Source: Gimesia aquarii (GTDB lineage: Bacteria > Planctomycetota > Planctomycetia > Planctomycetales > Planctomycetaceae). Taken from it: a stretch of DNA of 64,000 nt. The stretch lies in NCBI RefSeq assembly GCF_007748195.1, contig NZ_CP037920.1, forward strand, positions 3,349,501-3,413,500, in the 5' to 3' direction. The notes beneath the pieces were generated by a model that was given only the letters and a program-made list of their open reading frames with translations, was not told the DNA's origin and did not search any database. The position numbers and the translations under genes were made by a program. This document shows positions 1 through 11,200 of the stretch, one piece after another (positions within the stretch are counted from its first letter, which is position 1; every line of letters begins with the position of its first letter).

Positions 1-2065
1 TTTTAAAAATGCGACTGTTGGTATTGCCGTTTATTGTGAGTTGGCTCGCTCCCAATCCCGTAATTGTCAGGTCATCAGTAATCTGTAGTTCATCCAAGAG
101 AACAATGGTCTGACCCGTGAGGCTGTTGTTGAAGGAAATGGTGTCTGCGCCGAGATTAGAATTTGCCAGTTTGATCGCTTCCCGTAGTGAGAGCTGACCG
201 AGGGAATAATCGCCATCGTCGAAATCGGAATTTGAATCAACAAGAAGATGTAAAGGTTCAGGTACAATGAAGCCTTCAAATGCGCCGATGTCTACAGTGC
301 CGTCAATAATTCTTGGAAAACCGGTTCCACGTTGATCTGTGGAAAGTCCTATACTGGTGGCTGCTAAATTATTACCAGCATTAATCGCAGCACTACCAGC
401 TAGTAAGGCGTGTGTTTGGGTGGGGCCACCATTATCATTCAAAACCCGGTGCAGTAATCCGGAAATACTTGATGAAATGATATTATTCTGTCCTGAATAA
501 CTGCCATCGATTTGAGCAGGCGAGAAGCTGGGGCCGGATCTATTTCCTGCAACAATACTATTCCTAAGTGTGAAGTTGGGTGTACTTTGGAATGAATAAA
601 TGCCACCCCCGGTAAAAGTAGTGGTTCCATTTCCAACGATCGTACTATTAATAACAGAGAAATCTGTATTACCAAATAAATCGATCGCTCCACCATTGAA
701 TCTAGCCTTATTTTCGGAGAAGGTGGAGTTATAAATAGTTACTTTATCAGCTCCCGAATTACTTAGTGCACCACCACTGACGTTGGCGGTATTTTTAAAA
801 AATGTTGAACTGGAAATAAACAGCGTTCCACTATTGTCGATTGCCCCGCCGTCGGACCCACTGTTGGGAGCAGTATGATTCTTGATAAAGGAGCTGTCAT
901 AAATGCTCAATTTTCCAGTATCATTCTTGATTGCTCCACCATCGGATTTTGTCATATTTTCGGTGAAGGTACTGGCTGTCACAGTCATTTTACTTTGCTG
1001 AATATAGATTGCACCACCAGACCATCTGGAATAGTTGTTTGTGAACCGGCTGTTACTAATTGAGTCTTCATCATCTGTGGTATTAATTAACACTGATCTA
1101 TGATAGATCGCCCCACCTGAAAGAGAGTTGTTCGAATCGAAAGCCGAATATGAAACGGAAAAGCTAGACACAAAGGTAGTATAGATTGCACCACCGAAAG
1201 AAGAGGCTTCGTTTCCAATGAACTCTGTCTGGGTTACTGTCAGTGTGCCATCTATTTGATATATCCCACCACCTGAACCATGAATAGCCTTGTTCGAATC
1301 AAAAGTCGAATTTGAAACGGATAAGCTAGACGCCGAGTTGGAATAGATTCCCCCACCGGAAGAAGATGCTTCGTTTTCAATGAACTCTGACTGGGTTATT
1401 ATCAGTGTGCCATGATATTGATATATCGCACCACCTTGCCCCTGAACAACCTTGTTCTCTTGAAAACGTGAATTGTCTACCGACAGAATCCCATCACTGT
1501 TGTAAATCGCTGCCCCTCCTTGAGTAGCGGCATTTTTGCTCAGTATGGAATCGACAATGGAGAGCGATTCTGAACTATAAATCGCTCCTCCTTGTTCTGC
1601 AGATCCATTCGTCAGTGTAAGACCACGAATCTCAACATCGATCGTAGTAGTTGTACTACTATCGTCTATGTTAAAAATGCGGTTGTTAGCATTGCCATCT
1701 ATTATCAGTTGGTCTGAACCAAGACCGGTGATGGTCAGGTCATCGGAAATTACGAGTTCATTCGAGAGTACTATACTTTGACCTGCGAGACTGACATCGA
1801 AAGTAATTGTGTCTGCGCCTACGTTAGCATTTGCCAACTCAATTGCTTCTCTAAGACTGCCTGTTCCAGAATCGTTAGTATTCACAACTGTGAATGCTGT
1901 TAATAGCGTACGATCTTCCAATGATTCTGTAACGAACTTGGAAACAGAAGTCTGCGCGAACGGTGCTTGAACACTGCGATTTTGCTTTCGACATGTTCTG
2001 CGGTTTCTGGAGTGAGGGGTGCGGAGCTTGTACTTCAATGAAGAAAGCCAATGGAATCGATACAT
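1..2065 (-). CDS. Partial giant surface protein: beta-helix repeats with CSLREA-like and choice-of-anchor-Q domains (C-terminus off window)
   Basis: The frame stays open from an ATG at 2063-2065 to the left edge, about 688 codons, so the C-terminus is missing. A basic, Arg-rich leader of about 50 residues leads into LEDRTLLT, the same motif at the same distance from the start as in the neighbouring giant protein; this is why I prefer this start over an in-frame ATG at 2180-2182. Two modules follow, each opening with a GSLREAIELANAN-type segment (CSLREA-like), at about residues 70-130 and again near the window edge. Between them are many short repeats carrying GGAIY or GGGIY, as in right-handed beta-helix proteins. 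A segment with NGGPTQTHALL and DIGAFEG resembles the choice-of-anchor-Q domain. The protein is probably exported and surface-associated; its ligand is unknown. The family call is good, the function open. Confidence 0.8.
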   Translation of the reverse strand, partial: MYRFHWLSSLKYKLRTPHSRNRRTCRKQNRSVQAPFAQTSVSKFVTESLEDRTLLTAFTVVNTNDSGTGSLREAIELANANVGADTITFDVSLAGQSIVLSNELVISDDLTITGLGSDQLIIDGNANNRIFNIDDSSTTTTIDVEIRGLTLTNGSAEQGGAIYSSESLSIVDSILSKNAATQGGAAIYNSDGILSVDNSRFQENKVVQGQGGAIYQYHGTLIITQSEFIENEASSSGGGIYSNSASSLSVSNSTFDSNKAIHGSGGGIYQIDGTLTVTQTEFIGNEASSFGGAIYTTFVSSFSVSYSAFDSNNSLSGGAIYHRSVLINTTDDEDSISNSRFTNNYSRWSGGAIYIQQSKMTVTASTFTENMTKSDGGAIKNDTGKLSIYDSSFIKNHTAPNSGSDGGAIDNSGTLFISSSTFFKNTANVSGGALSNSGADKVTIYNSTFSENKARFNGGAIDLFGNTDFSVINSTIVGNGTTTFTGGGIYSFQSTPNFTLRNSIVAGNRSGPSFSPAQIDGSYSGQNNIISSSISGLLHRVLNDNGGPTQTHALLAGSAAINAGNNLAATSIGLSTDQRGTGFPRIIDGTVDIGAFEGFIVPEPLHLLVDSNSDFDDGDYSLGQLSLREAIKLANSNLGADTISFNNSLTGQTIVLLDELQITDDLTITGLGASQLTINGNTNSRIFK

Positions 2066-2173
2066 ATGAGAAAAATCCGGTTGGGGATCAGGTAGGCGAC
2101 ATTTAAATGAGGTCAGTTTATGCTTGTGTATACTAGCATAAGAGGAAACAAATACAATGAATGTTTCATTAAG

Positions 2174-2196
2174 AATGCTCATGAATAGAGAGCATT
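2174..2196. other. Short inverted repeat between the two giant genes
   Basis: AATGCTC at 2174-2180 is mirrored by GAGCATT at 2190-2196 around a 9-base loop. It sits downstream of the 3645-residue gene and upstream of the beta-helix gene. There is no T-run on either side, so a terminator role is only possible. Confidence 0.3.
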
Positions 2197-2238
2197 AACT
2201 AAGAAATAGGTATCTGACCTTATTGTAATCATACCTCT

Positions 2239-5200
2239 TTAAAACGGCACTAATTCTGTCTCATTTTGTATAGTCAAAAAGAATGAATCCGCTTCTTCAG
2301 GCGTGGAATGCTCACCGAGGTCAATATTCAATTCCCAGGATGGTAGGTTGCGAATACCGGGAGCCAGGGTCTCTTGCATCACTCCTTCTGCTTCATGATC
2401 ATAGCCTAACAGGTGGCCGAGTTCGTGCATGATGACGGACCAGAGATCCACTCGACCAGCGGCATCACTGTCGGGCAGGGCAATGAGGGATAAGTGACTT
2501 GACTGTTCGAACTCACTATGATCACCAGGTGTGTCATCAATAAACCAGCCATATCCGGCGGCATTAACATCGATGTAAATTGTACCGGTAACGGCGCGAC
2601 CTAATGTGTTTCCCGTAAGGTTAACGATTTCAATGTCGATATTTTCCAGTGTTTCGTTTTGGCTTGGAGTAAGCTGAGGACTGACGTATTCAACAACACC
2701 GTCCAATACTGAGTCGGCAGCAGACTGTGAAAGAGAAACTGGTGAGGTTTGCGGTTCAGCTTGAGACGTATCGGCAATCAATGGATTGTTCCAGGCTTCC
2801 GGGAAATTCTGAGGATAGGTAATCGCCGTTTGACCAAGCTTACTTTTGTTGTAGTTGCTCACAAACAAATTGAGATCTTTAAAGTCGACGCTATTGTTTT
2901 GATTATAGTCGGCAAACCAGGAAAGGTCTGAAGCAGACTCGCTGGGGATGGTCTGATAAACACTGGCGAACAGCATCAGATCTTTAAAATTGATTGCGTC
3001 ATCATCGTCGAGATCAAAGGGGTTCGCCCAAATATCGGCTCCTGCAAATTCTACTAAGTTCGTTGTGACGGGAATATTACCATCCAAATGGACTTGCTGC
3101 GAATTGATATTAAAACCAAGATCATAAGGGCCAATACTTCTGCCGGGAAGATCGAGTTCGACTTGGTCTTCTGCAAGGGGTTCAAATTTGATACGAGCAA
3201 ACAAAAGATGACCTGCAATTCCTAGTTCAGATGCATTTGTTTCGGCGAACAGACCTTCTACTGTTCCCAAAGCATCGTTAATTGTTCCTGCCTGATTTTG
3301 AGAGAAGCTTGCACCAAATTCGATATCAGTTGCTGATGTAAATTCTGTATGATAATTGAGATCTAGTTCTACGGAGAAAATTCCCTGATTGGTAGGACTG
3401 CTGGCATTGACCCATATTTCGACCCAGTAAGAAGACCATTCGGTAATGGAATCCTGATTTTCTGGAAGTAAATTGACTTCTCCGTTTGGTTGTGTATTTG
3501 TGGGTGAGTTGACAACACGCAAATCAATATTCGCTGAGGCAATGATATCATCTACAATGGTAACTTCTGCCTGATTGTCTGCAAATAAAACGTTGCGACC
3601 ATTCGCTTGAAGATTCGTTAAATTAACGAGAAACGTTTCATCAGCTTCTAACAGAAAAGAATCGATAATCGAAATCGTAATGGTTTTTGATTGTTCTCCC
3701 GGAGAGAAGTTGATCGTGCCAGACGTGGCCACATAGTCTTCTAGGTCAATAGCAGTTTGATCTGTCGTAGCAAAATCAACGTTGACTGTTGTGTCAACTG
3801 GCGAGTCCAGAGATACAGTCAACGTTGCGAATCCCGAATCTTCGTCGACAAAGATATCATCAATTGATATGCGGGCTTGATCATCATCGAAGATGGTGAC
3901 TTCGCCCTGGTCATCTGTGAGAATGACATCGGTGCCATTTGTTTGAAGGTTACTCAGATTAACGAATAAGAATTCACTGAGCTCTACGAGGTCATTATTC
4001 ACTATAGGAATTGTGATTGTTTGGGTTTGCTCGCCTGGATTGAAGGTCAGAGTTCCAGTTTGAGATAAATAGTCTTCAGGACCTGTCGCTGTCTGATCAA
4101 CCGTTTCAAAGTCAACAGTGATGATTTCTCCAACTGGTTGATCTAAGGATACAGTCAGAGTTGCAGTTCCAATGTCTTCATTGACAGAAATATCATTGAT
4201 GGAAATGGTGGTCTGGTCATCGTCAGTGATGGTGATTTCTGACTGCGAGTCTGCGAACGTGACATCAAGTCCGTTGGCTTGAATATTGGATAGATTGATA
4301 AAAAATGATTCTGTTAACTCTACGTCATCGGTATCGATTATGGGAATAGTTATGGTTTGCGGTTGCTCTCCCAGAGTGAAAACTAAAGTGCCTGTGTGGT
4401 GGAGATAATCTGTAGGATTTGTTGCTGAATTATCAACGGTAGCAAAATCGACGGTGACGGTTGTGTCCACCGGTTGGTCCAACGACACGAGTACGGTTGC
4501 AGTTCCCGCGTCTTCATTGACGGTAATATCAGTAATCGAAAACGTAGACTGGTCATCATCAACGATAGTTACTTCTGCCTGATCGTCTGCAAGAATGACA
4601 TCTGAACTACTGGTTTGTAAATTACTGAGAGTCACAAAAAATGTTTCATCAAATTCGACAGCGGCATTGTCCAGGATCGTGATGGTTATGCTTTTCGATT
4701 GCTCTCCTGGATTAAATGTTAAACTGCCTGATTGGAATAGATAATCAATTGAATTTAATGCTGACTGATCATCGGTTATAAAATCGATACTAACTGCTGT
4801 GTCGACGGGACTGTCTAAAGAGACGGTGAGAACCGCGGTTCCATCCATTTCGTCAATCGAGAGATCACTAATTGTTAAATTAGACTGATCGTCATCAAGA
4901 ATCGTGACTTCGCCCTGATTATCGGCGAATGTGATATTTGCACCGTTTGCTTGGATATTACTCAGGTTCACAAGAAATGATTCTGTAAATTCCACAAGAG
5001 CAGTGTCAGTGATATCAATAATGATCTCTTGTGATTGCATACCCGCATTGAAGGTGAGGGTGCCTGACTGGGCGGTATAGTCGTCGGGGTCGACGGCGAG
5101 CTGATCTGCGGTGGCAAAATCGACGTTGACGGTGGTGGCGACCGGTTGATCCAGGGTGACCGTGAGCGTGGCGGTACCGTCATTTTCGTTGACTGTGACA

Positions 5201-8200
5201 TCGTCGATGTCGATGGTCGCTTGCTCGTCATCGAGAATGGTGACTTCACCCTGGTCGTCGGCAAAGGTGATGTTGGCGCCACTGGCCTGGATGTTGGTGA
5301 GGTTGACGAGGAACGTTTCAATGCCTTCCACGATGTCCAGGTCATCGATGATATCGACGATGATGGTCTGGGACTGCTCTCCCGGATTGAAGGTGAGTGT
5401 GCCGGTTTGGGCGGTATAGTCGTCGGGATCGAAAGCCGTCAGATTATCGGTGGCAAAGTCGACGGTGACGGTGGTGGCAACCGGTTGATCCAGGGTGACC
5501 GTGAGTGTGGCGGTACCGTCATTTTCGTTGACGGTGACGTCGTCGATGTCGATCGTGGTCGCTTCATCATCGAGAATGGTGACTTCACCCTGGTCATCGT
5601 CGAAGGTGATGTTGGCGCCGCTGGCCTGGATGTTGGTAAGGTTGACGAGGAACGTTTCAATGCCTTCCACAATGTCCAGATCATCGATGATATCGACGAT
5701 GATGGTCTGGGATTGCTCTCCCGGATTGAAGGTGAGGGTGCCTGTCTGGGCGGTATAGTCGTCGGGATCAACGGCGAGTTGATTTGCCGTGGCAAAGTCG
5801 ACGGTGACGGTGGTGGCAACCGGTTGATCCAGGGTGACCGTGAGTGTGGCGGTACCGTCATTTTCGTTGACGGTGACGTCGTCGATGTCGATCGTGGTCG
5901 CTTCATCATCGAGAATGGTGACTTCACCCTGGTCATCGGCAAAGGTGATGTTGGCGCCACTGGCCTGGATGTTGCTAAGGTTGACGAGGAACGTTTCAAT
6001 GCCTTCCACGATGTCGATGTTATCGATGATATCGACGATGATGGTCTGGGACTGCTCTCCCGGATTGAAGGTGAGGGTACCTGTTTGAGCGGTATAGTCG
6101 TCGGGATCGAAAGCCGTCAGATTATCGGTGGCAAAGTCGACGGTGACGGTGGTGGCAACCGGTTGATCCAGGGTGACCGTGAGTGTGGCGGTACCGTCAT
6201 TTTCGTTGACGGTGACGTCGTCGATGTTGATGGTCGCTTGCTCATCATCGAGAATGGTGACTTCACCCTGATCATCGGCAAAGGTGATGTTGGCGCCGCT
6301 GGCCTGGATGTTGGTAAGGTTGACGAGGAACGTTTCAATGCCTTCCACAATGTCCAGATCATCGATGATATCGACGATGATGGTCTGGGACTGCTCTCCC
6401 GGATTGAAGGTGAGGGTGCCGGTTTGAGCGGTATAGTCGTCGGGATCAACGGCGAGTTGATTTGCCGTGGCAAAGTCGACGGTGACGGTGGTGGCAACCG
6501 GTTGATCCAGGGTGACCGTGAGTGTGGCGGTACCGTCATTTTCGTTGACGGTGACGTCGTCGATGTCGATGGTGGCTTGTTCATCATCGAGAATGGTGAC
6601 TTCACCCTGATCATCGGCAAAGGTAATGTTGGCGCCGCTGGCCTGGATGTTGGTAAGGTTGACGAGGAACGTTTCAATGCCTTCCACAATGTCCAGATCA
6701 TCGATGATATCGACGATGATGGTCTGGGATTGCTCTCCCGGATTGAAGGTGAGGGTGCCTGACTGGGCGGTATAGTCGTCGGGATCAACGGCGAGTTGAT
6801 TTGCCGTGGCAAAGTCGACGGTGACGGTGGTGGCAACCGGTTGATCCAGGGTGACCGTGAGTGTGGCGGTACCGTCATTTTCGTTGACGGTGACGTCGTC
6901 GATGTCGATCGTGGTCGCTTCATCATCGAGAATGGTGACTTCACCCTGGTCGTCGGCAAAGGTGATGTTGGCGCCACTGGCCTGGATGTTGCTAAGGTTG
7001 ACGAGGAACGTTTCAATGCCTTCCACGATGTCGATGTTATCGATGATATCCAGAACGATAGTCTGGGATTGCTCTCCCGGATTGAAGGTGAGCGTACCTG
7101 TTTGAGCGGTATAGTCGTCGGGATCGAAAGCCGTCAGATTATCGGTGGCAAAGTCGACGGTGACGGTGGTGGCGACCGGTTGATCCAGGGTGACCGTGAG
7201 TGTGGCCGTGCCGTCATTTTCGTTGACGGTGACATCGTCGATGGAGATTGTGGTCGCTTCATTATCGAGAATGGTGACTTCTGCCTGATTGTCTCCCATA
7301 ATGACATCGGCACCATTGGGCTGAAGGTTAGTGAGATTCAGGAGAAATGATTCATCACCTTCTACAATATTCACATCATCGGTGATATCGACGATGATGG
7401 TCTGAGATTGCACTCCCGGATCAAAGGTCACAGTCCCTGTTTGGGTAGTATAATCGCCGGGATCGAAAGCCGTCTGATTATCGGTGGCAAAGTCGACGGT
7501 GACGGTCGTATCAACTGGTTGATCTAACGAGACGGTAAGTGTGGCGGTACCGTTATTTTCGTTCACTGTCAAGTCACTGATTGATATGATAGCTTGATCA
7601 TTATCTTCAATCAGGACCGTTGCCAGACTATTAGAAAAAGTAACGTTCTCCCCATTCTGAATGTTACTTAAACTGATCAGAATGGATTCATCATCTTCCA
7701 CGAGATTATCATCAATGATGTTTACAGCGATAGTGTGAGACTGCTCTCCCGGATTGAAGGTGAGCGTGCCAGTTTGTGCCGAATAGTCATCTGGAGCGAC
7801 CGCTGTTAGATTCGTTGTGGTGTAGTCTACACTTATGGCGGTATCGACTGCGAAATCCAAAGAGACAGTCAGCATGGCTGTTCCCGCATCTTCATTCACT
7901 GATATATTATTAATTGAGAAACTGGCCGACTCATTATCCAGAATAGTGACCTCTGCCTGAGCATCGGCAAAAGTAACATTTGCCCCGTTGGCCATGATGT
8001 TGGATAAGTCTACAAGAAACCTTTCATCGCCTTCCACAATGTTATTATCGACAATGGAAATAATGATGGACTGTGACTGCTCTCCCGGATTGAAGGTGAG
8101 TGTGCCGGTTTGGGTGGTATAGTCGTCGGGATCGAAAGCCGTCAGATTATCGGTGGCAAAATCGACGGTGACGGTGGTGGCCACGGGTTGGTCTAATGAA

Positions 8201-11200
8201 ACGGTAAGTGTGGCCGTGCCGTCGTTTTCATTGACGGTGACATCGTCGATGGAGATGGAAGCTTGTTCGTCATCAAAAATGGTGACAATTGCCTGATTAT
8301 CTCCCATAATCACATCAGCACCATTCGCCAGAAAAGCAGTCAGATCGACCTGAAATGTTTCGTCAGCTTCCACAATATCAAGATCATTGATAATAGGAAC
8401 GATGATGGTTTGTGACTGTACTCCGGGGTTAAAGGTGAGGGTGCCTGTCTGAGCGGTGTAGTCGTCCAATTCAATTGCCGACTGATCCGCAGTGGCAAAT
8501 TCCACAGTGACAATTTCGTCGACCGGTTGGTCTAATGAAACGGTGAGTGTGGCCGTGCCGTCATTCTCGTTGACCGAAATATCATCGATGGAGATGGTGG
8601 CTTGATCATCGTCCTGAATGGTGACAATTGCCTGATTATCTCCCATAATCACATCAGCACCATTCGCCAGAAAAGCAGTCAGGTCGACCTGGAATGTTTC
8701 GTCGTTTTCTACCAGATCATCATCAATGAGAGAAACGAGTATCTGTTGTGATTGAACTCCGGGGTTAAAGGTGAGGGTGCCTGTCTGAGCGGTGTAGTCG
8801 TCCAATTCAATTGCCGACTGGTCCGCAGTGGTGAACTCCACTGTGACGGTCGTAGCGACCGGTTGGTCTAACGAGACAGTGAGCGTGGCGGTGCCATCAT
8901 TCTCGTTCACTGTAATATCATCGATGGAGATGCTGGCTTGATCATTATCTTGAATGGTGATCTCACCCTGATCATCGGCAAAGGTAATGTTCGCACCACT
9001 GGCCTGGATGTTGGTGAGATTGACGAGAAATGTTTCGTCAGGTTCTACCAGATCAGTATCATCGACAATGGAAATAATGATGGACTGTGACTGCTCTCCC
9101 GGATTGAAGGTGATTGTGCCTGATTGTGCGGTATAGTCGTCGGGGTCGACGGCCGTCAGATTATCGGTGGCAAAATTGACGGTGACGGTGGTGGCGACTG
9201 GTTGATCCAAGGTGACCGTGAGCGTGGCGGTACCGTCATTTTCGTTGACGGTGACATCGTCGATGGAGATGGAAGCTTGTTCGTCATCAAAAATGGTGAC
9301 GATTGCCTGGTCATCTCCCATAACCACATCAGCACCATTTGCTAGAAAAGCAGTCAGATCGACCTGAAATGTTTCGTCAGCTTCCACAATATCAAGATCA
9401 TTGATAATAGGAACGATGATGGTTTGTGACTGTACTCCGGGGTTAAAGGTGAGGGTGCCTGTCTGAGCGGTATAGTCGTCCAATTCAATTGCCGACTGAT
9501 CCGCAGTGGTAAATTCCACAGTGACAATTTCGTCGACCGGTTGGTCTAATGAAACGGTAAGTGTGGCCGTGCCGTCATTCTCGTTGACCGAAATATCATC
9601 GATGGAGATGGTGGCTTGATCATCGTCCTGAATGGTGACGATTGCCTGATTATCTCTCATAATCACATCAGCACCATTCGCCAGAAAAGCAGTCAGATCG
9701 ACCTGGAATGTTTCGTCGTTTTCTACCAGATCATCATCAATGAGAGAAACGAGTATCTGTTGTGATTGAACTCCGGGGTTAAAGGTGAGTGTGCCTGTCT
9801 GAGCGGTATAGTCGTCCAATTCAATTGCCGACTGGTCCGCAGTGGTGAACTCCACTGTGACGGTCGTAGCGACCGGTTGGTCTAACGAGACAGTGAGCGT
9901 GGCGGTGCCATCATTCTCGTTCACTGTAATATCATCGATGGAGATGCTGGCTTGATCATTATCTTGAATGGTGATCTCACCCTGATCATCGGCAAAGGTA
10001 ATGTTCGCACCACTGGCCTGGATGTTGGTGAGATTGACGAGAAATGTTTCGTCAGGTTCTACCAGATCAGTATCATCGACAATGGAAATAATGATGGACT
10101 GTGACTGCTCTCCCGGATTGAAGGTGATTGTGCCTGATTGTGCGGTATAGTCGTCGGGGTCGACGGCGAGTTGATTGAGGGTGGCAAAATCGACGGTGAC
10201 GGTGGTGGCAACCAGTTGATCCAGGGTGACCGTAAGCGTGGCGGTACCGTCATTTTCATTGACCGTGACGTCGTCGATGGCGATTGTGGTCGCTTCATCA
10301 TCGAGAATGGTGATTTCACCCTGGTCGTCGGCGAAGGTGATGTTGGCGCCGCTGGCCTGGATGTTGGTAAGGTTGACGAGGAACGTTTCAATACCTTCCA
10401 CGATGTCCAGATCATCGATGTTGTCAACGACGATAGTTTGAGATTGCACTCCAGGTGTGAAGGTGAGGGTACCCATCTGGGTGGTGTAGTCGTCTGGGCT
10501 GACGGCTGATTGATCAACGGTGTCGAAGTCGACGTTGACGGTCGTGGCGACCGGTTGGTCTAACGAGACAGTGAGAGTGGCAGTGCCGTCATTTTCGTTG
10601 ACGGTGACATCGTCAATGGAGATCGTGGCTATTTCATCATCGATAATGGTGACTGTTCCTTCTGCATCTCCCATTGATACGTCGAACCCATTGGCCATGA
10701 TGTTGGATAGATTGACGAAAAATATTTCATCACCTTCGATAATGTCAACGTCGTCAATGATGTCAACGACGATAGTTTGAGATTGCACTCCCGGGGTGAA
10801 AGTGAGGGTGCCTGTTTGGGCAGTATAGTCGGTTGGATTGAGAGCCGACTGATCAGCAGTGGCGAAGTCGACCGTGACAGTGGTGTCAACCGGTTGATCA
10901 AATGAGACGGTGAGTGTGGCGGTGCCATCATTCTCGTTCACCGTAATATCATCGATTGAAATGCTGGCCTGATCATTATCTTGAATGGTGATCTCACCCT
11001 GATCATCGGCAAAGGTGATGTTGGCGCCATTGGCCTGGATATCGGCCAGACTAACGAGAAATAGTTCCGTGTCTTCTACAAGATTATCATCATCGATGGA
11101 AATATCGATGGTTTGTGATTGCACTCCCGGATTGAAAGTCAGAGTGCCCGTTTGGGCAGTATAATCGTCTGGACTGGCGGCTGATTGATCGGCGGTGGCG

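Noticed and set aside
5146-6762. Long plus-strand open frame (538 codons) opposite the Calx-beta array
   Set aside because: It is a periodic shadow of the minus-strand repeats, contains no independent domain, and the minus-strand frame is clearly the coding one.
5040-10164. Regular repeats resembling a CRISPR or satellite array
   Set aside because: The period is 339 bases, a multiple of three, and every unit translates to a Calx-beta domain in one frame.
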